Shown: positions 1-7,626 of the stretch, one piece after another
Layout: every line of letters starts with the position of its first letter
Numbering within the stretch: position 1 is the first letter of the stretch
Assembly (NCBI GenBank): GCA_035371905.1
Contig: DAORXQ010000020.1
Location: forward strand, 1-23,678
Direction: 5' to 3'
Length of the DNA stretch: 23,678 nt
Source of the DNA: a bacterium
Lineage (GTDB): Bacteria; Ratteibacteria; UBA8468; B48-G9; JAFGKM01
Made by a program: the position numbers and the translations under genes
Notes under the pieces: generated by a model
The model's input: only the letters and a program-made list of their open reading frames with translations
Database searches by the model: none
Told to the model about the DNA's origin: nothing

Positions 1-667
1 TTTTTTCATAAAATTCCCATTCTTCTATCTTGCATTCAGTTATAAAGTTTAAAATTCTATGAAGCCATTCTGGTCTATCTACCATATCCATAAAAAAATT
101 ATCAATCCCTCTTACTGTAATAAACCAGTCAATAGGAGCAAACCATGGATGAGAAGGACCTCTTTTTTCTACTTCAAGAATACCACCAACTGCCTCACAT
201 GTTTTCTTATATAATCTTTCTGTTTCTTCCCAGTCAATTGAAATCTCTGGTTTTTTTAATTTTTCTATGTCTTTTTCTTCTTTGATAACTGGTTCAAAAT
301 GTCTTGCTCCATAAGCAAATTCAGGTCTTATATCTTTTACTTCAACACCAAATCCAGTATTTTTTATGACAATAGGAGAATAAACTTTACCATCTATCAC
401 ATTATCATCTTTAATTTTTTCCCAGTAATAAATTCTCTGCCTTAAATCCCATTCAATTCTTCTTAAAAAAGTATCCTCACATAAAATTTCATTTTCAGGC
501 AAAATTTCTCTCCAACTACCTTCAGGAAAAATTAGAACAAGAGGTCTTACTCTTTCAAGTTTATTATGTTTTTTCCATATTTCTGCTTTTTCCTTCTGAA
601 CTGGATGATTTGCTATTTCTTTTACTTTTTCAGCAAGTTTTCTTATAATTTGATAATCCTTTTCCAT
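1..667 (-). CDS. Uroporphyrinogen-decarboxylase-like protein (partial, C-terminus missing)
   Basis: An open frame of 222 codons starts with ATG at 665-667 and leaves the window at base 1, so the C-terminal part is not seen. The N-terminus is helical and Lys/Glu rich. It is followed by segments such as RPLVLIFPEGSW, GFGVEVKDIRPEFAYGARHFEP and HPWFAPIDWFITVRGIDNFFMDM, which resemble the divergent UroD/cobalamin-methyltransferase-like TIM-barrel proteins common in uncultured anaerobes rather than true HemE. The family is known for methyl transfer or decarboxylation on varied substrates; the substrate here cannot be told. The start lies 21 bases after the arginine decarboxylase stop, with only a weak GAAGAG ribosome-binding site, so it is probably the last-read gene of the same operon. 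The family call is moderately secure, the function is not. Confidence 0.72.
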   Translation of the reverse strand, partial: MEKDYQIIRKLAEKVKEIANHPVQKEKAEIWKKHNKLERVRPLVLIFPEGSWREILPENEILCEDTFLRRIEWDLRQRIYYWEKIKDDNVIDGKVYSPIVIKNTGFGVEVKDIRPEFAYGARHFEPVIKEEKDIEKLKKPEISIDWEETERLYKKTCEAVGGILEVEKRGPSHPWFAPIDWFITVRGIDNFFMDMVDRPEWLHRILNFITECKIEEWEFYEK

Positions 668-688
668 TTTTTTTCTCTTCAAAACTTT

Positions 689-1231
689 TTATAAAATAAA
701 AACAGCAGCCGCAACCACTGTTGTCCAGAGACCATTTTTATCACCAATTGCTGATTGAGTAATATTTGTTGTTTTAACAATTCTTCCAGACATTTTCCAT
801 ATTTCTTTTTTTTCATCATATGATGACATAGGGTCAAATTCAAGACCTAAAATTGTTGCCAGCATTGTTGCCGCAAGGTCTTCAGCATAATCACCTGCTT
901 TTTCTTCTGTCTCTCCAAATCCTTCATGTTCAGATAAATATCCATATTGATTCGGGTCTTTTGGAATTGTCATACCAACAGAAGCAGTTATAAGACGATG
1001 TGGCTCATTAGTTGAGTTTCTGCTCATAACAACATAAACAATTTGCCCAGGTTTTAACAACTTCAATCCTTCTTTTTTAGGAATTAACTTACAACCAGGG
1101 GGGAAAATACTTGAAATTGAAACAAGATTAAACTGAGCAATCCCTGCATCTCTGAGTGCTTTCTCAAAACTTGTCAATCTTTCTTTATCTTTCCCAACTC
1201 CTTTTGTCAAAAAAACTTTTTTTGGAACCAT
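689..1231 (-). CDS. pdaD: Pyruvoyl-dependent arginine decarboxylase
   Basis: The 180-residue protein matches PvlArgDC, which converts arginine to agmatine using a pyruvoyl group made by self-cleavage rather than pyridoxal phosphate. The expected cleavage point is Ser40-Ser41 in NLVSISSIFPPGC, giving a short beta chain (1-40) and an alpha chain whose Ser41 becomes pyruvoyl. The conserved YGYLSEHEGFGET segment near residues 96-108 and the hydrophobic C-terminal end are as in the family, and the length is normal. ATG follows an AGGAG site at good spacing. It sits 13 bases after the iolB stop. SpeD and SpeE are encoded about 17 kb away, so this gene would supply the first step of the same polyamine pathway. 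No agmatinase or agmatine deiminase is in the window. Confidence 0.93.
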   Translation of the reverse strand: MVPKKVFLTKGVGKDKERLTSFEKALRDAGIAQFNLVSISSIFPPGCKLIPKKEGLKLLKPGQIVYVVMSRNSTNEPHRLITASVGMTIPKDPNQYGYLSEHEGFGETEEKAGDYAEDLAATMLATILGLEFDPMSSYDEKKEIWKMSGRIVKTTNITQSAIGDKNGLWTTVVAAAVFIL

Positions 1232-1244
1232 TTTTTTCTCCTTT

Positions 1245-2012
1245 TTACAAGGTAAAATCAGGATGAACTTTCGGTTTTAATATTCTTTTTTCTCCTGCAA
1301 GTGCCCATAAGTAATATATCTGATGTTTTGGAATAACTCCAACAGGATGATATCCTTTTGGAATTGTAACAACCTCATTATTTTGAATTAAAAAGAGATT
1401 GTCCTCATTCTCATCAAAAATTCTTATAACACCGAACCCCTTCTGAGGATGAATTTTAAAAAAATATAGTTCTTCAAGACAATATTCTTCTGGAGGATTA
1501 TTTTTATCATGTTTATGTGGTGGATAACTTGACCAGTTCCCAGGGTCATTTATTGTCTCTCCAAGAAGTAATTTTTCGGAAGGAAAGGCATCTGTTATAA
1601 TATCAGTAATGTTTCTGAAATATGTTTCTTCTCCTACCCTTCTAAATTTAATTTCCTTTGAATTTAAAAATTTTGGTTTTCCAGTACCCTTACCCTGACA
1701 TCCAACAATACAAATTTCTGTTTTTTTCTCAAACTCTATCTTATATTTATAATAAGGCGGAAGGTAAACTGCAACAGGAGGTTCCTCAAAAACATTTTTT
1801 CTTTTCATAGTCCCTATAAGATTTTTCTCAATATAAAAATTACATTTTCCTTCTGTAATAACAAAAACTGTTTCTTCTTTTTCAGTATTGCCTTCAAAAA
1901 TTCCTTCTTTCTGTCTTAAAATAGAAAAAGATAAAAGTTTCAAATCAGAATTTTCAGGAGTTAAAATTTTTTGATAACCTTCTTTTTCTTCAATTTTCAC
2001 ATGCATAGCCAT
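1245..2012 (-). CDS. iolB: 5-deoxy-glucuronate isomerase (IolB/KduI-type cupin)
   Basis: The 255-residue protein has the two-lobed cupin layout of IolB, which interconverts 5-deoxy-glucuronate and 5-dehydro-2-deoxy-gluconate in myo-inositol breakdown. The signature is NWSSYPPHKHD with His166 and His168, followed by CLEELYFF (Glu180, Glu181) and IPKGYHPV (His222), the expected metal-binding set. The C-terminus YYLWALAGEKR is also typical. ATG at 2012 follows AGGAGG with seven bases between; a second ATG two codons later is possible. It lies between RNase E/G and arginine decarboxylase in one operon. No other inositol gene (iolC, iolD, iolE, iolG) is in the window, so the substrate could be a related sugar acid. 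Family call is strong, pathway is inferred. Confidence 0.88.
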   Translation of the reverse strand: MAMHVKIEEKEGYQKILTPENSDLKLLSFSILRQKEGIFEGNTEKEETVFVITEGKCNFYIEKNLIGTMKRKNVFEEPPVAVYLPPYYKYKIEFEKKTEICIVGCQGKGTGKPKFLNSKEIKFRRVGEETYFRNITDIITDAFPSEKLLLGETINDPGNWSSYPPHKHDKNNPPEEYCLEELYFFKIHPQKGFGVIRIFDENEDNLFLIQNNEVVTIPKGYHPVGVIPKHQIYYLWALAGEKRILKPKVHPDFTL

Positions 2013-2030
2013 TTTTATTCCTCCTTCTAT

Positions 2031-3467
2031 CTATATAAATATTTTAAATTCATCTTCTTTAAGTTTACCATTAACTTTAAATTTTATTCTATCAGAATAT
2101 AAAAAATTTTTAAATAATTGATTCTTAAAAATAAATTCAAATAACCCCTGTGAAACCTCAATTTCAAGTTTACCATTATATGCCTTATTTGAAAAAATTT
2201 CAAAAATTTTTTTCCTCAACTGGATATATACAATTTCTTTACCTTTTTCAATACCTGAACCGTCACAAAAAGGACATTCTTTTAGTAATAAATTATAGAT
2301 TGAATAATTATTCTTCTCTCTTGCCATTTCAACAAGCCCAAGTTTAGAAATGGATAAAATGTTAATTCTTGATTTATCGCCTTTTATATTTTCTATAAAT
2401 TTTTTAAATACTTTCTCTTTAAATTTTCCCTTCATATCAATAAAATCAACAATAATCAATCCTGATAAATTTCTGCATCTAATCTGTCTTGGAATTTCCT
2501 CTGCTGCTTCCATATTTGTTTTAAAAATTGTTTCCTCAAAATCTTCTTTTTCCATTTTACCTGAATTTACATCTATTGCTGTTAGAGTTTTTCCCTTCTC
2601 TATAATCAAGTATCCACCTGATGGAAGCAAAACAGTTTTTGAAATAAAACTTTCAAATTTTTCTTCAAATCCATATTTTACAAACATTGGAATTTTATTT
2701 CTATAAAAATAAATTTTTCCTTTTAATTCAGGAATAAATAAATTTACATATTTAACAACTTCTCTGTAAATATTTTCATCATCTATCTCAACAAATTCAC
2801 AATTTTCATCTACATAATCTCTTAAAACTTTTAAATACAATGGAAGTTCCTTCCATAATAATGATGGTGTCTTTTTTCTTTTATAATCCCTCTTTATTCT
2901 TTTCCATATATTCAAGATATGCTCTATTTCACGATAAATATAAAATTCTTTTTTATTTAATGCTGCAGTTCTTATAATAAAACCAAATTTTTTACCAAGT
3001 GTTTTTTTAAAAATCTTCATTAATCTTGTTTTTTCCCTAATATCTTCGATTTTTTTAGAAATTTTTTGGATTCTCAAATTGGGAATTAAAACAAAAAATC
3101 TACCAGGCAGTACTACCTTTTCAGTAACTTTTGGTGATTTCTCATCCTCACCAGGTTTACAAATCTGAACAAGAACTTCTTTCCCTTCCTTTAAAATTTG
3201 ATGACCTGAAATATCTTCATTTTCTTCCAAAGAAAAATAAAATTCTGACTTATTCAACTGTAAAAAACCACTTTTCATTTCACCTATATTAACAAAAGCA
3301 GAATTCAATCCATATAAAAATTTTTCAACCCTTCCTTTATATATATTGCCTATATCAGGTTCAAAATCATATTTGTGTATAAAAATGTTATCTATCTTAC
3401 CTTCTTTCTCTATTAATACTCTCAAAATAACCTTTTCATTGCTTATAAAAATTCTATATTTGTTCAT
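2031..3467 (-). CDS. rng: Ribonuclease E/G family endoribonuclease
   Basis: About 478 residues, the size of RNase G rather than the long scaffold-bearing RNase E. An S1-type RNA-binding domain lies near residues 35-125 (GNIYKGRVEKFLYGLNSAFVNIG). The catalytic magnesium aspartates are in TAIDVNSGK (about D299) and IVDFIDMKG (about D341), and LGLVEMAREK matches the family's conserved LGLVEMTRKR. CPFCDGSG (about 398-405) is the zinc-link motif that joins subunits. It processes rRNA and mRNA 5' ends in the cytoplasm. I chose ATG at 3467; the frame extends two codons to a TTG at 3473. The start lies inside the 3' end of the DUF2344 gene, a pairing seen widely in bacteria. No Shine-Dalgarno is close to the ATG, so translation is probably coupled to the upstream gene. 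Confidence 0.95.
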   Translation of the reverse strand: MNKYRIFISNEKVILRVLIEKEGKIDNIFIHKYDFEPDIGNIYKGRVEKFLYGLNSAFVNIGEMKSGFLQLNKSEFYFSLEENEDISGHQILKEGKEVLVQICKPGEDEKSPKVTEKVVLPGRFFVLIPNLRIQKISKKIEDIREKTRLMKIFKKTLGKKFGFIIRTAALNKKEFYIYREIEHILNIWKRIKRDYKRKKTPSLLWKELPLYLKVLRDYVDENCEFVEIDDENIYREVVKYVNLFIPELKGKIYFYRNKIPMFVKYGFEEKFESFISKTVLLPSGGYLIIEKGKTLTAIDVNSGKMEKEDFEETIFKTNMEAAEEIPRQIRCRNLSGLIIVDFIDMKGKFKEKVFKKFIENIKGDKSRINILSISKLGLVEMAREKNNYSIYNLLLKECPFCDGSGIEKGKEIVYIQLRKKIFEIFSNKAYNGKLEIEVSQGLFEFIFKNQLFKNFLYSDRIKFKVNGKLKEDEFKIFI

Positions 3468-3981
3468 TTTCAATAAATAATTCTCTTGTTATCCCATCAA
3501 AAATTCCATTCACAAAAATCTTTTTATGACTGAAATTCTCCATTTTAAAAATTACCTTAATAAACTCTTCTTTTTCTTCAATTATTTTACCAAATTCTTC
3601 TGCTTTTTCTTTAATTATAGGTTCTTTTAAAGGAATTGAGTATGTGCCATAAATTGAAGATATAGAAAACTTATGACTTATCCAGTAACATCTTTTAACC
3701 ACTGTTCCTTCAGGTAAAATTAAATTTATATCTTTAACAAAAGATTCTAAATTAAATTTCTCATAAACCTCTATTTCAAAAAATTCGTTATTTCCAGAAA
3801 TGGGAATAGGTAAAGGCGGACAAAAAGAAATTTTAAGATGTGGGGTAAAACCCTCAGAAAATTTTAAGGGCAATTCTAACCTCCTCAAACTTCTTTCAAT
3901 TAATTTACAAAAACTTAAATGGGATATAAATCTTGAAATACCTTCCTTTTTATAAAAAACTCTTAATCTAAAACTTTCCAT
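3454..3981 (-). CDS. DUF2344 / TIGR03936 radical-SAM-linked protein
   Basis: A 175-residue protein whose N-terminal half reads FRLRVFYKKEGISRFISHLSF..IERSLRRLELPLKFSEGFTPHLKISF.PPLPIPISG, the clear signature of DUF2344. In many bacteria this domain is encoded next to, or fused to, the C-terminus of a TIGR03960 radical SAM protein and precedes RNase E/G. Its biochemical role is not established; a link to RNA or ribosome modification is only suggested by gene neighbourhood. Here the RNase E/G gene follows with a short overlap, but the gene before it encodes a peptide-binding lipoprotein instead of the radical SAM partner. Its start overlaps the 3' end of that gene by 14 bases. The Shine-Dalgarno is weak, which suggests coupling. 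Confidence 0.87.
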   Translation of the reverse strand: MESFRLRVFYKKEGISRFISHLSFCKLIERSLRRLELPLKFSEGFTPHLKISFCPPLPIPISGNNEFFEIEVYEKFNLESFVKDINLILPEGTVVKRCYWISHKFSISSIYGTYSIPLKEPIIKEKAEEFGKIIEEKEEFIKVIFKMENFSHKKIFVNGIFDGITRELFIENEQI

Positions 3982-5647
3982 TTTCTTTTATCTTTATTTC
4001 TTCTATATTATGTAAAACTCCTCCGTAAACAGTAATTTTCATATTTTCAAATTTATTTCTAACAGCATAAATTACATTTGAATTCGCTGTATATATAAGT
4101 GGTAAATAATCAGTTACTATTTCCTGCCACCTATCATATATTTTTTTTCTTTCTTCCTGATTTAAATATTTTGTACCTATTTCAAATAAATGGTCTATTT
4201 CCTTTTCCCATTCATAATTTCTTTTATTACCAAAATTCCAGAAATGTAATTGCCCTTTTGAATTCCATACATTTTTCCCCCCGTGTGGTTCAATTCCTCC
4301 TGTAAGACCAATTATTACTCCTTCCCAGTCCCTTGAAATTGTGAGTTTATTAACAAGGGTATTGAATTCAACAGGAAGTAAATTTACTTTCATTCCCAAT
4401 TTTTCAAGGTCATTCTGGATAATATTGCCAATTTGGACTCTCTCAAAATTATTACTATTTGTTATTATTGTAAACTCAACTCTATTACCTTTTCTATCAT
4501 AAAGAAAATTTTCTTTCCAAACAAATCCACTTTTCATCAACAATTCTCTTGCTTTTTTTAAATCATAATCATATTTTGTTATTTTATCATTATAGAAAAA
4601 TCCACAGGATTTATTCATTGGTCCGTATAAAGGAGTTCCAAAACCAGCATAAACATTTTTAATAATTGAATTTCTATCAATTGAATAAGCGATGCTCTTC
4701 CTGAAATTTACATCAGAAAACCATTCTTTTTTATAATCAGGTATTTTCGCATCAATATTTTGATTTAAAGCAAGAAATTCAGAACTAAGAGAAGGACCAA
4801 TATCATATATTGTAAAATTTTTATCTTTTTCAAGTGGTTTTAAAACATAATAATCCTGACCTCTAATTGAAAGTATATCTATTTCACCTGTTCTAAATTT
4901 TAAAATAGCCATATTCGGATCAGGAATGATTAAAAAAACAATTTTTTCAATATAAGGAAGTTGAACACCATTTTTATCTTTTCTCCAGTAATATGGATTT
5001 TTTTCAAGAATTATCCATTCACCAGGTCTGTAGTCATTTATTTTATAAGGTCCTGTTCCAACAATATTTTCTACTTTTTCATTCACTCCCCATGTACTCG
5101 TAAATTTTCCTTCCAAAACCGATCTTTCAAGTTTATGTTTCGGTAAAATTTCCTGTGTCATAAGTTGTAAAAAAGGAGCAAATTTTTCGGGCAAAATAAA
5201 TTCAACAGTATAGTCATTAATCTTTTTTACTTCTATTTTCTTTCCTTCTACAGTAAGAACATCTCTACTACTTGTCGGAATTTTTTCATTATAAATAAGT
5301 TGATTAAATGTAAAGACAACATCATCCGCAGTAAATTTATCTCCGTCATTCCATAAAACATCTTTTCTTAAATAGAATCTCCATATTTTGCCTGTTTTAT
5401 CTACTTCCCATTTTTCTGCAAGTAACGGTTTAACCTGGAGTGTTATTCCATCTATCTTTGTAAGTCCTTCAAAAATAAAACCAGTAATTATTGTTGTACT
5501 TGTTTCTTTCGCAATAATAGGATTAAATGATTTTGGGTCAGATGATGTGGAAAGACAGAGAGTATTTCTAAATTTAATCTGTTTTTTCTCAATACAACCA
5601 GCGGTGAAAATTAAAAGAATTGGAATTAAAGTTGAAATTTTTCTCAT
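3968..5647 (-). CDS. Oligopeptide ABC transporter substrate-binding lipoprotein (SBP family 5)
   Basis: A 559-residue extracytoplasmic solute-binding protein of the OppA/DppA type. The N-terminus is a lipoprotein signal, MRKISTLIPILLIFTAGC, with Cys18 as the probable lipidated residue. Family segments include LAEKWEVDKTGKIWRFYLRKDVLWNDG, ADDVVFTF, VGTGPYKINDY and ILKFRTGEIDIL, and the length is normal for the group. It would capture peptides or another small ligand on the outer face of the inner membrane. No permease or ATPase gene is near, so it is an orphan binding protein. It starts one base after the kinase stop, which puts it in the same transcript as a Ser/Thr kinase and a phosphatase. 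Whether it feeds a transporter encoded elsewhere or acts as a sensor cannot be read from the sequence. Confidence 0.9.
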   Translation of the reverse strand: MRKISTLIPILLIFTAGCIEKKQIKFRNTLCLSTSSDPKSFNPIIAKETSTTIITGFIFEGLTKIDGITLQVKPLLAEKWEVDKTGKIWRFYLRKDVLWNDGDKFTADDVVFTFNQLIYNEKIPTSSRDVLTVEGKKIEVKKINDYTVEFILPEKFAPFLQLMTQEILPKHKLERSVLEGKFTSTWGVNEKVENIVGTGPYKINDYRPGEWIILEKNPYYWRKDKNGVQLPYIEKIVFLIIPDPNMAILKFRTGEIDILSIRGQDYYVLKPLEKDKNFTIYDIGPSLSSEFLALNQNIDAKIPDYKKEWFSDVNFRKSIAYSIDRNSIIKNVYAGFGTPLYGPMNKSCGFFYNDKITKYDYDLKKARELLMKSGFVWKENFLYDRKGNRVEFTIITNSNNFERVQIGNIIQNDLEKLGMKVNLLPVEFNTLVNKLTISRDWEGVIIGLTGGIEPHGGKNVWNSKGQLHFWNFGNKRNYEWEKEIDHLFEIGTKYLNQEERKKIYDRWQEIVTDYLPLIYTANSNVIYAVRNKFENMKITVYGGVLHNIEEIKIKENGKF

Positions 5648-5648
5648 T

Positions 5649-6512
5649 TTAAATTAATTTTTTCAAATCTTCTAAAAGATAGGTCATACTTTGATACCTC
5701 AAATTTATCTCATTTTCAGTTGCTTTTTTAATAATATTTTTTAATTCAGATGGTACCGGCATATCCTCACATAAAATTCTTTGCTTTCCTGTGTTTTTCC
5801 TTTGTGCTCTAATGTCTATTCTTTTAAAGTAGTCCTCATCTTCTTTTCCCTCCATAAAAAGTTTTGAAGTTATTATTTCATCCATAGTAACTCCAAAACT
5901 ATAAATATCTGACTGAAAAGTTGCATTACCTTTCATTTGTTCTGGTGCTATATATGAAATTATACCAAATTTTGTTATAGTCCCCGATTTAGGAAATATA
6001 TCTCTGTGCCACCATTTTTTTGGGAGTTTTGCAATTCCAAAATCAGTAAATTTAATTTTTTCAAAGTCAAAAGAAATAAGAATATTGTCAGGTTTTACAT
6101 CTTTATGAACTATATTATGCTGATGTATATACTCAAGTCCTTTTCCCGCTTCATAACAAATTCTTAATATTTTATTTAAATCCCATTTTCCCTTTTCATA
6201 CAAGAATTCTTTTAAATTCTTTCCATCAATATATTCCATAATCATTGCATAGTGATGGTCAAATCTACCAAAATTATAAACCTTAACTATATTTGGATGT
6301 TCTAAATTCATTGCTATTTCTGCTTCTCTTTCAAATTGTTTTATAAGTTTATTTCTTTCTACAATCCCTCCTTTTAAATAAAGTATTTTTATAGCAACAG
6401 GATTTCCATAAGTTGGTTTTGCTAAAAATGAATATGCTTTATAAACTTTTGTATATAAACCACCTCCAAGATATTCACCCAGAGAATAACCACCAAAATT
6501 TTTTATTCTCAT
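5649..6512 (-). CDS. Hanks-type serine/threonine protein kinase, catalytic domain only
   Basis: The 287 residues are essentially one eukaryote-like kinase domain. The glycine-rich loop is GEYLGGGLYTKVYKA (13-27), the ATP lysine is K42 in VAIKI, and the helix-C glutamate is about E63. The catalytic loop is HKDVKPDN with D138 and N143, the metal aspartate is D157 in TDFGIAK, and IAPEQM (188-193) and SDIYSFGV complete the C-lobe. All catalytic residues are present, so it should be active. There is no transmembrane segment, PASTA or other sensor domain, so it is a soluble minimal kinase. ATG sits one base after the phosphatase stop, with AGAGG inside that gene's end, so the two are translationally coupled. 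The pair probably sets the phosphorylation of shared targets, which are unknown. Confidence 0.95.
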   Translation of the reverse strand: MRIKNFGGYSLGEYLGGGLYTKVYKAYSFLAKPTYGNPVAIKILYLKGGIVERNKLIKQFEREAEIAMNLEHPNIVKVYNFGRFDHHYAMIMEYIDGKNLKEFLYEKGKWDLNKILRICYEAGKGLEYIHQHNIVHKDVKPDNILISFDFEKIKFTDFGIAKLPKKWWHRDIFPKSGTITKFGIISYIAPEQMKGNATFQSDIYSFGVTMDEIITSKLFMEGKEDEDYFKRIDIRAQRKNTGKQRILCEDMPVPSELKNIIKKATENEINLRYQSMTYLLEDLKKLI

Positions 6513-6513
6513 A

Positions 6514-7248
6514 TTAAACCTCTGGTTTATCCAGTGAAATTAATTCAATATCGTCAATACTTTTTATTTCTTTTTTCAGATTTACCAAAGCAATTTTCCT
6601 TTCGGTTCCATAAGCAATTGAGGTAAAAACTGTCAGACATTTATTATCAAACATTCTTTCAGGTGCATAAGGGTCATGACTTCTTATAAGAACATTTAAA
6701 CCAATTTTTTCCATAATTTTTAAAAAATAGTCCTTTCCAAATTTTGGTCTTCCAAGAAAGTCCCCAAGATACTCTCCTTCTTTATCCTTAAAATCACCCC
6801 ATACAATTTTAAACCATTCTTTATCTCCAATTTCTATTTTTTCTATATCCTCTAATTTTTCAATATCGGGTAATGCACCATGTAAAGCAATAAAACCATT
6901 TCCATAAGCAACAAAAGGTAAATTAATAAATTCCTCTTTGTAAAAATTAAATTCGTCTTCACTTAAATTGTCCCAGAAATCTGAAGGACTGCATTCAACC
7001 ACAGGATACATTTCATGATTTCCCTGAAGCAAAATTAAATTTTCTTTTTTCTCTTTAAGTGAAAGGAGATAATCAATATTTTCTTTTGAATTTGGACCTC
7101 TATCAACATAATCACCAAGAAAAAGAAGGTAATAGTTTTTTTTATCAATAAAATTCTTTACAACTATTCTTGTTGAATTAAAATCACCATGTGTATCACC
7201 AATAATTACAAGTTTACCCTTTTTAGGTAGTTCAACTAATTTCCTCAT
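6514..7248 (-). CDS. PPP-family protein phosphatase (calcineurin-like metallophosphoesterase)
   Basis: The 244-residue protein carries the PPP phosphatase signatures in order: IIGDTHGD (D18, H20), LFLGDYVDRGPNS (D46), LLQGNHE (N77, H78) and a late metal histidine in RSHDPYAPE. The double-metal site is complete. GDYVDRG and RSH are typical of Ser/Thr phosphatases of the PP1/PP2A-like and bacterial PrpA type, so a protein substrate is likely, although some relatives hydrolyse bis-nucleoside tetraphosphates. It is read before the kinase gene and separated from it by one base, the usual layout for a kinase with its opposing phosphatase, although bacteria more often use a PP2C enzyme in that role. 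It follows secG by eight bases. Confidence 0.93.
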   Translation of the reverse strand: MRKLVELPKKGKLVIIGDTHGDFNSTRIVVKNFIDKKNYYLLFLGDYVDRGPNSKENIDYLLSLKEKKENLILLQGNHEMYPVVECSPSDFWDNLSEDEFNFYKEEFINLPFVAYGNGFIALHGALPDIEKLEDIEKIEIGDKEWFKIVWGDFKDKEGEYLGDFLGRPKFGKDYFLKIMEKIGLNVLIRSHDPYAPERMFDNKCLTVFTSIAYGTERKIALVNLKKEIKSIDDIELISLDKPEV

Positions 7249-7256
7249 TTTATATA

Positions 7257-7568
7257 TTAATTTTTAGGAGGAGTGGAAGGATTTACAGGAAGAATCTTTC
7301 CGGGTCTATTTAATTCTTCTTTAAGGATACTTTTAGTGGTCAGTTTGCCAGGAATTATTGCAAGCAATACAGAAGTAATAATAAACATAACAGCCAGAAA
7401 AGATGTAATTTTATTTAAAATAGCCGGTGTTTCAGCACCAAAAACATTTTCCATTCCTCCTCCTCCAAAAATATTTGCCATTGATGAACCTTTACCACTT
7501 TGAATCAAAACAGCAAATATCAAAAATAAAGAAACCAGAATATGCAATATTAATAAAAAAATATACAT
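7257..7568 (-). CDS. secG: Preprotein translocase subunit SecG
   Basis: A 103-residue membrane protein with two hydrophobic segments (about 2-23 and 50-72) joined by the SecG loop QSGKGSSMANIFGGGGMENVFG. It is the small accessory subunit of the SecYEG channel in the inner membrane. The ATG follows a strong AAGGAGGA site. A near-consensus promoter ends a short distance upstream, so secG is the first gene of a long transcript that continues into the phosphatase, kinase and binding-protein genes. The C-terminal tail is short, polar and proline rich. secG is commonly found beside tpiA or tRNA genes; its place at the head of a signalling cluster is unusual. Confidence 0.93.
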   Translation of the reverse strand: MYIFLLILHILVSLFLIFAVLIQSGKGSSMANIFGGGGMENVFGAETPAILNKITSFLAVMFIITSVLLAIIPGKLTTKSILKEELNRPGKILPVNPSTPPKN

Positions 7569-7589
7569 TTTTCAATCCTCCTTTAAGTT

Positions 7590-7618
7590 ATGTTACTTTT
7601 TATTTTAAATTAAGTCAA
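7590..7618 (-). promoter_or_regulatory. Sigma-70-type promoter of secG operon
   Basis: On the minus strand TTGACT (7613-7618) is followed after exactly 17 bases by TAACAT (7590-7595). Transcription would start about 15 bases before the secG ATG, leaving room for the AAGGAGGA site. It lies in the 58-base gap between the EamA gene and secG, where a new transcript is expected. The match was found by eye. Confidence 0.68.
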
Positions 7619-7626
7619 GAACAATT

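Noticed and set aside
5388..5657. Plus-strand open frame of 89 codons opposite the binding-lipoprotein N-terminus
   Set aside because: Overlaps the lipoprotein signal region on the other strand and has no Shine-Dalgarno or recognisable domain.
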